Below are positions 1 through 6,356 of a DNA stretch of 15,856 bases, piece by piece. The translations under genes and the position numbers were made by a program. The stretch spans positions 3,447 through 19,302 of the forward strand of contig DMSQ01000005.1 of assembly GCA_003457135.1 (NCBI GenBank), given 5' to 3'. Below the pieces are notes generated by a model that was not told the origin of the DNA, made no database searches, and saw only the letters and a program-made list of their open reading frames with translations. This DNA is from Prolixibacteraceae bacterium (GTDB lineage Bacteria > Bacteroidota > Bacteroidia > Bacteroidales > Prolixibacteraceae). Position 1 is the first letter of the stretch, and every line of letters starts with the position of its first letter.

Positions 1-311
1 TGATGCACTTGTTGCCAAAACAATACTTCGGAAAGTATTCCAGCTTTTCGTTTATCTCTTGCCAATTGATTGAGCGCCGGATTGTGCGGCAGGTTTTCAA
101 CAAAGTTACGCTTGATTGGGATGTTGTTGATGTAAGTAAGAATAGTTTTGTCCATCATGGCTTTCGGGCAGCAATTAACCACCCCGTCCTTCGGGTAGTA
201 ATTGTCCACCCCGTCCTTCGGACACCCCTCCAAGGGAGGGGAATTGACCACCGCCGCCTGCGGGTATTCGTCCGGGTTCAAACCAAGCCCAATTACAGTA
301 GATGTTTTCAT
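1..311 (-). CDS. DUF559 endonuclease-like protein, 5' part (runs off the window)
   Basis: Read on the minus strand from the ATG at 311, the frame stays open for 103 codons to the window edge, so only the N-terminus is present. The segment around residues 70-103 (LPHNP, then LARDKRKAGILSEVLFWQQ) matches the start of the DUF559 domain, a Vsr/restriction-endonuclease-like fold whose members usually carry NP-x-L-x-x-x-A-R-x-x-R-K and a following EVLFW. The catalytic residues would lie outside the window. Residues 24-50 are low-complexity (PPLEG, PKDGV twice) and are encoded by hairpin repeats, so they are probably an insertion rather than part of the fold. A pair of in-frame ATGs at 158 and 155 (MMDKTILTYI) gives a shorter alternative start that omits the repeat. 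The family's function is not established, and nuclease activity is inferred from the fold. Confidence 0.7.
   Translation of the reverse strand, partial: MKTSTVIGLGLNPDEYPQAAVVNSPPLEGCPKDGVDNYYPKDGVVNCCPKAMMDKTILTYINNIPIKRNFVENLPHNPALNQLARDKRKAGILSEVLFWQQVH
179..241. repeat. In-frame hairpin repeat cluster inside the DUF559 reading frame
   Basis: The 16-base unit CCACCCCGTCCTTCGG occurs at 179-194 and again at 206-221. The period is 27 bp, a multiple of three, so the reading frame is kept. Each unit contains a small TTC-loop hairpin. A stronger hairpin follows: CCCCTCC (225-231), AAG loop, GGAGGGG (235-241). G/C-rich palindromes of this kind resemble the REP-like elements scattered in Bacteroidota genomes. 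The cloverleaf element at 5108-5190 has a related CCCCTCTCTAC/GTAGAGAGGGG arm. Common descent of the two is an inference. Confidence 0.65.
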
Positions 312-346
312 CCCTAAAAATGTATTGAAATAGTTTGTAATTTCCA

Positions 347-470
347 GATGAACTTCCTACGAAGTATTGCTTTTCAAACCGAGTACCAGGGGCTAATTTC
401 CTGCCAATGAAGCACCGAAATCCGGTGTTCGACTGAACGCACTCAGAGTCTTACGCGTATTTTGCTGCTG
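347..470 (+). repeat. Interspersed intergenic repeat, copy A
   Basis: This stretch lies in the spacer between the DUF559 start and the end of the first SnoaL gene (312-610), which otherwise shows no gene. It aligns with copy B at 1639-1770 in the same orientation. The shared blocks are GATGAACTTCCTACGA, TTGCTTTTCA, GGGGCTAATTTCCTGCCA and GAAGCA, with single-base indels between them. A weaker resemblance runs to a TTTTGC-GC-GTG block. The two copies bracket the two SnoaL genes. The block arrangement recalls integron-type or other cassette-separating repeats, but I could not identify clear attC core sites. Confidence 0.6.
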
Positions 471-610
471 TGAATGGTTTTATTTCTTACTTTAAGTACT
501 TTGGTGTTGTCGAATCAACTTTTTTAAACTTGTGCCCTTTTATGCTTTTTTCGTCTTTTGTCAGCCACAAAAAGAATATACACTAAGAAAACCTGATTTT
601 TATACTCTAC

Positions 611-1108
611 TTATTTCGTTGTTGGCTCAACAATTTTCCAATAGGAATTCTTTCGGGTAACTTTGCCATTACGAAACTCCCAAAGGTCACAACCTCTCAC
701 TTTTACACTGAGCCCTGAAGTTGTAGTTCCGGTAAGTGTCCATTCTGATACTCCCATATTTCCATCTGATGATATCCAATGACGATCTTCTCCATAGTGA
801 ACATCAGGAATTCCTTTGAAGCGACCTTCAAGCGCCTCTCGCACCTGAGCTTTGCCAATGAAGCGTTGTCCCCAGGATTCAGGTCCCCTTGGAAAATCAA
901 ATGAGCAATCATCAGAGAAGAATTCCATTATCGCATTAAGGTCATGCCGATTGAATGCGTCAAGGATTTGCTTTAAAGTTTCTTTGGTAACTTTCATATC
1001 TTGTGGGTTGCTTTGAACTTGTAATGTCTTGTCTCTTGTCCTATTGTTACAACCTAAATTTACTAATAATCCTGTTAAAAGTCCAATAAGTAAAATTTGT
1101 TTTGTCAT
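611..1108 (-). CDS. SnoaL-like / NTF2-fold lipoprotein
   Basis: The 165-residue product starts with a hydrophobic segment (residues 4-18) ending at Cys20 (VNLGC). This is a somewhat loose lipobox, so lipoprotein export is likely but not certain. Residues 43-161 fit the SnoaL/ketosteroid-isomerase-like NTF2 fold: an N-terminal helix pair (LKQILDAFNRHDLNAIMEFF), a DDCSFDFPRGP segment, GIPDVHYGEDRHW, then the closing strands RGCDLWEFRNGKV and KNSYWKIVE. Members are small cone-shaped alpha/beta proteins that act as isomerases, cyclases or ligand binders, and the substrate here cannot be read from sequence. The gene follows the other SnoaL-fold gene after 44 bp in the same direction, so the two may be co-transcribed. 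Downstream lies repeat copy A. Confidence 0.8.
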   Translation of the reverse strand: MTKQILLIGLLTGLLVNLGCNNRTRDKTLQVQSNPQDMKVTKETLKQILDAFNRHDLNAIMEFFSDDCSFDFPRGPESWGQRFIGKAQVREALEGRFKGIPDVHYGEDRHWISSDGNMGVSEWTLTGTTTSGLSVKVRGCDLWEFRNGKVTRKNSYWKIVEPTTK

Positions 1109-1126
1109 TGTCTATTTATTTTGGGA

Positions 1127-1147
1127 CACTGTCTGTTCTGGGCAGTG
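1127..1147 (-). other. Small hairpin between the two SnoaL-fold genes
   Basis: CACTGTC (1127-1133) and GGCAGTG (1141-1147) pair over seven positions, one of them G-T, around a 7-base loop. The hairpin lies in the 44-bp gap between the two genes. It lacks a T-tract, so it is not a convincing terminator. It could affect mRNA processing or be chance. Confidence 0.3.
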
Positions 1148-1152
1148 CTTCA

Positions 1153-1572
1153 TCATTTCTTGTTAATTACTCCTGCTTTCAGTAATGGATCAAACAGGTT
1201 TACAGCTCCTCCATGTTCAATTATTTTTCCATCCTTGATCCTATCAACATTAACTCCAGTAAAGGTTATGGGTTTTCCGGTTGGTTTCATTCCAAACCAT
1301 TCATCTTTAAATGTGCCAGTAACAGAATAGGTAGTCACTACCCACTCACCTTCGGATATTTGATTTTCTATTGTTAGGTTTAGATCAGGGAAAACCCTCC
1401 GTACACCGAGCACATGATCTATTGCTCCCTGGATTCCAATTGAGTAGCGTTCACCTTCATATACTTCCACATAGTCGTCTGATATGAATTCACGGATATT
1501 AGATACATCTCCGGTATTTTCAATGCGCTCTATATATTGGAGAATAATAGTTTTGTTATCAGGTCTTCCCAT
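1153..1572 (-). CDS. Ester cyclase / SnoaL-like polyketide cyclase family protein
   Basis: The 139-residue cytoplasmic-looking protein has no signal peptide. It shows the signatures of the SnoaL-like ester cyclase family: IREFISDDYVE near residues 26-36, FPDLNLTIENQISEGEWVV at 61-79, the TGTF...WFGMKPTGK block at 85-100, and NVDRIKDGKIIEHGG at 108-122. Its length matches the single-domain family. In characterised relatives the fold closes rings in aromatic polyketides, but most bacterial members are unassigned, and no polyketide genes are nearby. It sits upstream of a second NTF2-fold gene with a 44-bp gap. Intergenic repeat copy B lies immediately upstream of its start. The ATG at 1572 is the only reasonable start. 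Confidence 0.8.
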   Translation of the reverse strand: MGRPDNKTIILQYIERIENTGDVSNIREFISDDYVEVYEGERYSIGIQGAIDHVLGVRRVFPDLNLTIENQISEGEWVVTTYSVTGTFKDEWFGMKPTGKPITFTGVNVDRIKDGKIIEHGGAVNLFDPLLKAGVINKK

Positions 1573-1638
1573 TATTATTCTGTTTTATTTTAACATTGCC
1601 CATAACATCTCCCAAATCCAAGCAGGACGGGAGTTCCC

Positions 1639-1770
1639 GATGAACTTCCTACGAGTTGCTTTTCATCCCGAGTAGCCGGGGCTAATTTCCTGCCAACGAA
1701 GCATTGAAACCCGACTGTCAACGAAACAGAAACCCCCGACTTGCGGGGACTTTGCTTTTTGCGGCAGTGC
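1639..1770 (+). repeat. Interspersed intergenic repeat, copy B
   Basis: This is a diverged copy of the element at 347-470 in the same orientation, located between the ester cyclase gene and the HEPN gene. It has extra internal palindromes: CGGGA/TCCCG just upstream (1629-1640), CCCCG/CGGGG around 1734-1748, and a longer-range pair GCAGGA (1622-1627) with TCCTGC (1688-1693). It occupies most of the 238-bp spacer, which holds no gene. The CCCCG/CGGGG hairpin could help end the HEPN transcript, but no proper T-tract follows it. Confidence 0.6.
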
Positions 1771-1810
1771 TTTGTTTCAATTTGTTAATTCAGATATAAA
1801 TTCCGATACA

Positions 1811-2431
1811 TTAATTACAAAGAGTAAAACTTATTGCTTCGAGTTCATCACTAATTATTTCTAATTGTGTCTTCCCTGTTGCACGATTGGGAATGTTTCT
1901 TAAATATCCTTGAGGTGTTTTTTCATGAGGCAATAAAGTTGATGTTGAAATTATTGCATCAAATTCTTTCATTGCTTTTTTACTTTTATGTGCAATCGCA
2001 TTCCGTATCTTATGGTAATTTGAGATTTTATCCTTTTGAATTGCAGATATAAAAGTAAAGGGCTTACCATCTCTAAAATATATTTTTGCTCTAACTATTG
2101 TATTGTCAGGATATGGAAGCCAGTCTAAATAGTTCTTTTTTTCACCAAGAAGAACCGTTTCAATTTCTGTTGATGGTTTAATTATTACTTTTTTTGTTAC
2201 TAATAAATTATTTGGTCTTATGTCCCCGTTCAATAAACCCATAAAAAGCTTTTCAATTAGGTTCTCAAATTCAGTGAATAAATCTAAATATAAGCCAGCA
2301 TAGGCTTGACTTATATCATCAATCTGGATTGTTGAAGCGTTAAATGCTATTTCAAAGTTTTTACGAGTATTATCAAGCGCCTTTAGCTTTTTCAACAATT
2401 CATTATGAAGGGTTTTTGAGCTTTTTGGCAT
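1811..2431 (-). CDS. HEPN-domain protein partnered with DUF262 (MAE_28990-like)
   Basis: The 206-residue, mostly helical protein has the motif RNAIAH at residues 143-148, matching the R-x4-6-H signature of HEPN domains with a polar residue after Arg. The preceding helix (ISNYHKIRNAIAHKS) and the N-terminal helical half (FTEFENLIEKLFMGLL, about 52-67) fit the two-helix-pair HEPN layout. HEPN domains with an intact R-x4-6-H motif are commonly metal-independent RNases in toxin, abortive-infection and restriction systems. Its start lies 2 bp after the stop of the DUF262 gene, so the two are almost certainly translated from one message. HEPN proteins of the MAE_28990/MAE_18760 type are known neighbours of DUF262 proteins. 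Assignment to that subfamily and RNase activity are inferences. Base composition is AT-rich relative to the later genes. Confidence 0.7.
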   Translation of the reverse strand: MPKSSKTLHNELLKKLKALDNTRKNFEIAFNASTIQIDDISQAYAGLYLDLFTEFENLIEKLFMGLLNGDIRPNNLLVTKKVIIKPSTEIETVLLGEKKNYLDWLPYPDNTIVRAKIYFRDGKPFTFISAIQKDKISNYHKIRNAIAHKSKKAMKEFDAIISTSTLLPHEKTPQGYLRNIPNRATGKTQLEIISDELEAISFTLCN

Positions 2432-2433
2432 TA

Positions 2434-3501
2434 TTAAGCTTTTAAATAATTGAATAGATCTTTTCTTTCTTTAGGATTTGTAGTTCTTCTATCCGTTGCG
2501 TCTAAAACAAAACTTGGGGCTGTTCTCACTCTGATACGGTCACCTTTAACTTTAAGATCATTTATCAGCGTTTGTGTTATCTTGTCAGCGATCTTGGGCA
2601 CTTTTGGAGATGTAGCTAATCCAAATAATAAGTCATAACAAGTGATAAAAAAGGTATAAAAAATTGTTTTCTTAAAGAATACGAAATCATTTTTATTACC
2701 TGAAAAATTTTGATAAATAAAATCCATAACGTCACGAATTCTTTTTTCTATCTCATCTCTTTCTTCATAGTTTTCATCTTTTTTCTTATAATAATTTTCA
2801 ATTTGAGCAGAGGACTTACCTAAAATACTTTTCTCTAAAATTGAAATAGAAAGCTCTGAAGTAAGTTCAACTTCTTGCATTCGTGCTATTTCGTCTTCCG
2901 TAAATGTTTTCCATCCTCTCCATCTCTCTAGTTGCTCTGCTGCTAAAGTATATTGGGATGTTTTAAACTCACCAAAGAATTGGGCATTAAGAAGTTCTTG
3001 TTTTTTAAGTGTATAATTTGTAGAGTTCATTCTTCTAAATATTTGAATAACATCTCTATCATCAACATTTGAAGGAAGAATATGAACATTGAACTCATAA
3101 TTTAGAATCCTGTCTTGAGTGTCATCATCAAGTTCAGAGAACTTTTTGCCAGCTAAATCTTTATTGTGTGTCTTATTTACAATAAAATCATCAGATGCTG
3201 GTTTATAGTCAGTTAATAATTCTGGTGCAATAAATGAGATAATTGTTCTTAGCCTCTGTTGACCATCAATTACTTCACGGATTGGTTCAAAAGTTCTTTT
3301 GTCTATTCCTCTGTCCCGAAGGAATATTATTGGGATTGGCAATCCTTTATAGATTGTGTCCATAAGAAATGATTTTGCACCTTTATTCCAAACTGGTCTT
3401 CGCTGAAAGTATGGTGAAAGAACAAGACCTTTCTTTTTTGTCCAAGAAACAAAGTCCGCTACTTTGTAAAATGTCTTTTGAATAGTCAATATATTATCCA
3501 T
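2434..3501 (-). CDS. DUF262 (ParB/GmrSD-N-like) protein
   Basis: The 355-residue protein shows the DUF262 signature: LSPYFQRRPVWN at 28-39, IPIIFLRDR at 56-64, the diagnostic EVIDGQQRLRTI at 76-87, and the FRRMNSTNYTLKKQELLNA block in the central part. DUF262 is a ParB/sulfiredoxin-like fold; in GmrS/GmrD-type type IV restriction enzymes it binds and hydrolyses nucleotide to drive cleavage. Here the C-terminal DUF1524 HNH nuclease domain of GmrSD proteins is absent: the tail ends in TDRRTTNPKERKDLFNYL with no H-N-H pattern. Effector function is therefore likely supplied by the downstream HEPN protein. The gene is first in a two-gene unit with a 2-bp gap. Strong AT bias suggests horizontal acquisition. 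Confidence 0.85.
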   Translation of the reverse strand: MDNILTIQKTFYKVADFVSWTKKKGLVLSPYFQRRPVWNKGAKSFLMDTIYKGLPIPIIFLRDRGIDKRTFEPIREVIDGQQRLRTIISFIAPELLTDYKPASDDFIVNKTHNKDLAGKKFSELDDDTQDRILNYEFNVHILPSNVDDRDVIQIFRRMNSTNYTLKKQELLNAQFFGEFKTSQYTLAAEQLERWRGWKTFTEDEIARMQEVELTSELSISILEKSILGKSSAQIENYYKKKDENYEERDEIEKRIRDVMDFIYQNFSGNKNDFVFFKKTIFYTFFITCYDLLFGLATSPKVPKIADKITQTLINDLKVKGDRIRVRTAPSFVLDATDRRTTNPKERKDLFNYLKA

Positions 3502-3845
3502 AGATCATACGTTTTAAACTTTTAAATATACTATTAATCTGCGAGCCTATTAGCTTTACCGCCAACTCGATAAATTCCACCAAATATATAGTACTTTTTG
3601 TAGAATTTAAGTAAACAAACACTTTTATTTTTACTATTTCTGAGCTGATACAGAAAGAATTGAAGGCAAAATTCAATGCCTTGGAACGATGAATTTTTCA
3701 ATATCAATTATCTTTTGCATTACAGAATCAGCTATTTTTGGTTTTACGAAAGCCTGTTCAAAATAATTGACTACTTTGTGCTTTCAAGCCGTTTCAAAAA
3801 ACAATACATCGATTAAAATTGTCTTACTAGTCGGTATCATCAAAT
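3502..3845. other. Divergent spacer between DUF262-HEPN unit and YeeE operon
   Basis: This is an AT-rich 344-bp spacer between divergent units. It has a TATATTTG box for the minus-strand unit and an exact TAnnTTTG match on the plus strand at 3733-3740 (TATTTTTG). The latter has only a poorly spaced upstream TTTG at 3714-3717, so it is a weak promoter candidate for the transporter genes. On the minus strand, 3673-3783 is a 36-codon open stretch without a start that reads like a protein tail (FVKPKIADSVMQKIIDIEKF, then a stop). It may be the relic 3' end of a lost gene, but the length is compatible with chance. No intact gene is supported here. Confidence 0.4.
3581..3588 (-). promoter_or_regulatory. 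Candidate -7 box for the DUF262-HEPN unit
   Basis: On the minus strand the octamer TATATTTG exactly fits the Bacteroidota -7 consensus TAnnTTTG. It would place transcription start roughly 70 bases before the DUF262 ATG. An upstream TTTG lies about 27 bases away, longer than the usual spacing near 20, so the call rests mainly on the -7 box. Confidence 0.35.
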
Positions 3846-4367
3846 ATGACAACTATGGAAAAACGAAAATACATGAATCCCTATCTGGCCGGCGTATTGC
3901 TGGGGCTGGTTCTTTTGTCGGCCATGTTTCTTTCGGGGCGTGGTTTGGGCGCCAGCGGCGGCATCAAATACGCGGTGGTGGCTGTGGTTGGCGCGGTTGA
4001 CAAGCAGCACGCGATGGATTCGCCCTATTACAGCAAGTATTTTGAAAACGGCGAAAATCCGCTCAAAAACTGGCTGGCGCTCGAAGTACTGGGAATGGTT
4101 CTGGGAGGTTTTATTTCAGGAGCCCTCGCCCACCGTTTAAAATTTAAAGTGGAGAAATCGCCAAAAATATCGAATAACAAACGCTTGCTATTCGCATTCC
4201 TTGGCGGCGTATTTTTTGTTTACGGAGCGCAATTGGCTCGTGGTTGCACCAGTGGGGCGGCGCTTTCGGGCATGGCTGTACTTTCGGTAGCTGGTTTTGT
4301 AACCATGATCGCCATTTTCGGATCGGCCTATCTGTTCGCCTGGTTTTTCAGGAAATTATGGATATAG
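3846..4367 (+). CDS. YeeE/YedE-family sulfur transporter, first half protein
   Basis: This 173-residue inner-membrane protein has hydrophobic segments near residues 12-30, 76-96, 114-130 and 140-165. Its signature GAQLARGCTSGAALSG (about 127-142, Cys134) matches the conserved cysteine-containing half-repeat of YeeE/YedE (sulf_transp) proteins, which import thiosulfate or related sulfur species via conserved cysteines. Full-length YeeE is roughly twice this size. Here the two halves are separate genes, with the partner 85 bp downstream. The first ATG (3846) is taken; a second at residue 4 is also possible. Rhodanese-fold genes follow in the same direction, which supports a sulfur role. Substrate identity is not shown by the sequence. 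Confidence 0.85.
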   Translation: MTTMEKRKYMNPYLAGVLLGLVLLSAMFLSGRGLGASGGIKYAVVAVVGAVDKQHAMDSPYYSKYFENGENPLKNWLALEVLGMVLGGFISGALAHRLKFKVEKSPKISNNKRLLFAFLGGVFFVYGAQLARGCTSGAALSGMAVLSVAGFVTMIAIFGSAYLFAWFFRKLWI

Positions 4368-4413
4368 AAAAGAGGAAAATATCCAATAATCAATGTCCAA
4401 TATTGAATATCCA

Positions 4414-4441
4414 ATAAGAAATAAGAAATAAGAAATAAGAA
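4414..4441 (+). repeat. Four perfect 7-bp tandem repeats upstream of second YeeE gene
   Basis: ATAAGAA is repeated four times without mismatch, ending 11 bp before the start codon of the second YeeE gene. It is preceded by imperfect CCAAT-type repeats (CCAATAAT, CCAATATT, CCAATAAG) from about 4382. Purine-rich leaders serve in place of a Shine-Dalgarno site in Bacteroidota, so copy-number change here could alter translation of the downstream gene. That effect is inferred. Confidence 0.8.
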
Positions 4442-4452
4442 ACAAAAAAAAT

Positions 4453-5055
4453 ATGGGACCATTATCAATATTATCCGGATTTCCGGAATGGCTTAACCTA
4501 ACAATCGCCTTTTTGATCGGCATTGGTTTTGGTTTTGCACTGGAACAGGCCGGATTTTCATCGAGCCGAAAACTTGCCGGCATGTTTTACGGTTACGATA
4601 CTACCGTACTCAAAGTATTTTTTACCGCAGCCATCGTGGCTTTGGCCGGGTCGCAACTGCTCAGTTTCTTTGGTCTGCTGAACCTGAAACTGGTATTTGT
4701 AAATCCCTATTATATCAATGCAACCATCATTGGCGGAGTGATTATGGGAGCCGGATTCATCATGGGTGGATATTGCCCCGGAACCGGCATCAGCGCACTT
4801 TCGATCGGGAAAATAGACGCGATGATCTTTCTGGTTGGCGGAATGGTTGGAGCTTTTCTTTTTGCTGAAACCTATCCGTACATCATGACCCTGGCATCGG
4901 AAAACTACAAAGGCCCCATGCGTATTGATGAATGGATGGGTGTATCTTCCGGAGTTTTCACACTGCTTCTGATTATTGGCGCTGTTGCTTTATTCTGGGT
5001 GGCAGAGCTGGCTGAGAAAAAATTTAAGCGGGCTGATATAACACGAGAGCTTTAA
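4453..5055 (+). CDS. YeeE/YedE-family sulfur transporter, second half protein
   Basis: The 200-residue membrane protein complements the preceding half. It has the family blocks FGFALEQAGFSSSRKLAGMF (about 26-45) and GYCPGTGISALSIGKIDA (106-123) with the conserved Cys108. Membrane segments lie near 14-32, 55-75, 90-107, 122-141 and 165-185, followed by a charged cytoplasmic tail. In YeeE-type transporters paired conserved cysteines are thought to relay the sulfur substrate, so the two small proteins probably assemble into one channel-like unit. A 7-bp tandem repeat precedes the start and a cloverleaf palindrome follows the stop. It is the second gene of a plus-strand series leading to two membrane-anchored rhodanese-fold proteins. 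Confidence 0.87.
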   Translation: MGPLSILSGFPEWLNLTIAFLIGIGFGFALEQAGFSSSRKLAGMFYGYDTTVLKVFFTAAIVALAGSQLLSFFGLLNLKLVFVNPYYINATIIGGVIMGAGFIMGGYCPGTGISALSIGKIDAMIFLVGGMVGAFLFAETYPYIMTLASENYKGPMRIDEWMGVSSGVFTLLLIIGAVALFWVAELAEKKFKRADITREL

Positions 5056-5107
5056 ACTAAGTTAAAAGAGTTAATAAATGTTGTATTTCAAATTCATTGT
5101 TTTATTG

Positions 5108-5190
5108 ACTCACCCCAAGCTCGCAACGCTCGCTTTGCCCCTCTCTACGAGTAGAGAGGGGGGACGTCCGCCAGCGGACGTGGGGTGAGT
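5108..5190. repeat. Cloverleaf-like palindromic element (REP/MITE-like)
   Basis: A 9-bp outer stem, ACTCACCCC (5108-5116) with GGGGTGAGT (5182-5190), encloses two perfect hairpins and a weak third arm. The hairpins are CCCCTCTCTAC/GTAGAGAGGGG (5138-5148 and 5151-5161, 2-base loop) and ACGTCCGC/GCGGACGT (5164-5171 and 5174-5181, 2-base loop). The weak arm is CAAGC...GCTTTG near 5116-5137. The element fills much of the 180-bp gap between the second YeeE gene and the first rhodanese gene. It lacks a T-tract and coding content. Such elements occur as dispersed, probably non-autonomous repeats in Bacteroidota. In this position it may also act as an mRNA processing or attenuation structure. Confidence 0.85.
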
Positions 5191-5235
5191 AAAAGATAAA
5201 ATACGACATTAAACTGTTACACTTACTTAATTAAT

Positions 5236-5847
5236 ATGGATCCACGAATAAAATATTCAGTATTGCTGGTTGGGGTCGGAATTATTCTCGCCTTTCTGCC
5301 ATTTAACGCCTCGAAATCGTTTCGATTGAAAGCCGACGAATTGCTTTCAAAATCGGCTTCCGATGAAATGTATTTTTCAGTTGATCAGGTTGCCCGATTT
5401 GTCAATAGCGAGGACAGTACCGTTCAGATTATTGATTTGCGCGATGCCGGAGAATTTAAGGTTTGTAACATTCCCGGATCCATCAATATTCCTTTTCACG
5501 ATCTTTTAAATCCGCTGTGGGAGCCGGTTTTAAACCAGAAGCAGGTGAAAAATATTCTGTACGGAAACAACGATCAAACCGCGAACTACGCATGGACACT
5601 CGTTACCGGAATGGGTTACGGCAAAAATTACGTGATGAAAGGCGGCCTAAACGAATGGTTCAATACGGTAATGCTTAGTCAGTATTCAGGAGAAAAAATT
5701 ACTCCAGCCGAAAATGCCCGTTTTGAAAACAGGTTGAATGCCCGAAAAACATTTACCCAAATAAACAGTTTGCCCGACAGCCTTAAAACCCAGTTTTTCA
5801 ATGCGAAAATGCTAAAAGAATCGAAACTCGACGGAGGCTGTGAATAA
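5236..5847 (+). CDS. Membrane-anchored rhodanese-fold protein, catalytic Cys replaced
   Basis: The 203-residue protein has an N-terminal membrane segment (about 7-23, an uncleaved anchor) followed by a rhodanese domain at about 45-148. Recognisable blocks are STVQIIDLRDAGEFKVCNIPGSINIP (61-86) and the helix/strand pair TGMGYGKNYVMKGGLNEWF (124-142). The active-site loop, normally VLYC plus a loop, reads ILYGNNDQTAN, so the nucleophile is Gly110 and sulfurtransferase activity by the usual mechanism is not expected. Remaining cysteines are Cys77 and Cys202, the latter in the C-terminal GGCE. It probably faces the periplasm as a sulfur-carrier binding or structural partner of the upstream YeeE proteins. 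The next gene begins 18 bp later. Confidence 0.8.
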   Translation: MDPRIKYSVLLVGVGIILAFLPFNASKSFRLKADELLSKSASDEMYFSVDQVARFVNSEDSTVQIIDLRDAGEFKVCNIPGSINIPFHDLLNPLWEPVLNQKQVKNILYGNNDQTANYAWTLVTGMGYGKNYVMKGGLNEWFNTVMLSQYSGEKITPAENARFENRLNARKTFTQINSLPDSLKTQFFNAKMLKESKLDGGCE

Positions 5848-5865
5848 ACCTGAAAATCAGAAACT

Positions 5866-6342
5866 ATGAACGAACTGAAAAATTTAAAATTCATTATACT
5901 GGCATTGGTGATTCTTTTGATCCTGGTACTCGTCAGAAATTCAGACCGGAATATTTTCAGGAATGATGTAAAAACAGCTATTGAAGCCATACAAAACAAA
6001 AGTAATCTGCTTTCGCCTGATCAGCTCCATCAGTTGAAAAGCCCCTGGCTGGTGGTTAATATGGATAACAGCGATTTGCCCGATTCCCTTCATGTTGAAA
6101 ATTCAATCAGAATTCCATTCGATCATATACTGGACCAGGTAAACCGGAAAACATTAAACGAAGCGAAAGGCGACCTGATCGTTTATTCTGCCGATGTGGC
6201 AACAGCTTCAAAAGCCTGGATTATTTTGAACCAGTTGGGATTTAAAAACGTGAAGATACTTGCTACCAAAGAAATTCCGGAGAAGCTAAAATACAAATTC
6301 CAGCCCGACACAACAGTCCGGCTGGAATTAGATTCTATTTAA
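5866..6342 (+). CDS. Membrane-anchored degenerate rhodanese-like protein
   Basis: The 158-residue product carries one strongly hydrophobic N-terminal segment (about 8-24) and then a shortened rhodanese-like fold. WLVVNMDNSDLPDSLHVENSIRIPFDHIL corresponds to the DxR and GHIPGAINIP region, and DLIVYSADVATASKAW (103-118) to the active-site loop. The cysteine position is Ser108, and the whole protein contains no cysteine. It therefore cannot be a classical sulfurtransferase. Co-directional with, and 18 bp after, another Cys-less rhodanese, it is probably part of the same membrane complex. Its stop is 14 bp from the convergent stop of the tandem-rhodanese lipoprotein. The rhodanese assignment is based on pattern and context and is less certain than for the neighbour. 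Confidence 0.7.
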   Translation: MNELKNLKFIILALVILLILVLVRNSDRNIFRNDVKTAIEAIQNKSNLLSPDQLHQLKSPWLVVNMDNSDLPDSLHVENSIRIPFDHILDQVNRKTLNEAKGDLIVYSADVATASKAWIILNQLGFKNVKILATKEIPEKLKYKFQPDTTVRLELDSI

Positions 6343-6356
6343 AAATGTACCTGATA

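Noticed and set aside
3..317. Plus-strand 104-codon open frame at the window start
   Set aside because: It is antisense to the DUF559 frame, which has a recognisable domain. The plus-strand product shows no family pattern and owes part of its length to the same repeats.
3494..3676. 60-codon minus-strand frame overlapping the DUF262 start
   Set aside because: It overlaps the DUF262 start codon and the likely promoter, has low-complexity composition typical of AT-rich non-coding DNA, and has no recognisable motif.
3673..3783. 36-codon protein-like tail on the minus strand
   Set aside because: It could be the relic end of a lost gene, but it has no start and no recognisable family, and an open stretch of this length is expected by chance, so it is kept only as a remark in the spacer entry.
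4356..4583. 75-codon minus-strand frame with a hydrophobic stretch
   Set aside because: The hydrophobic part is translated from the CCAAT and ATAAGAA repeats, and the rest is antisense to the second YeeE gene.
5216..5222. GTTACAC resembling the envelope promoter motif
   Set aside because: There is no TTCACAC partner at 37 bp and no minus-strand gene downstream, so it is a chance match.
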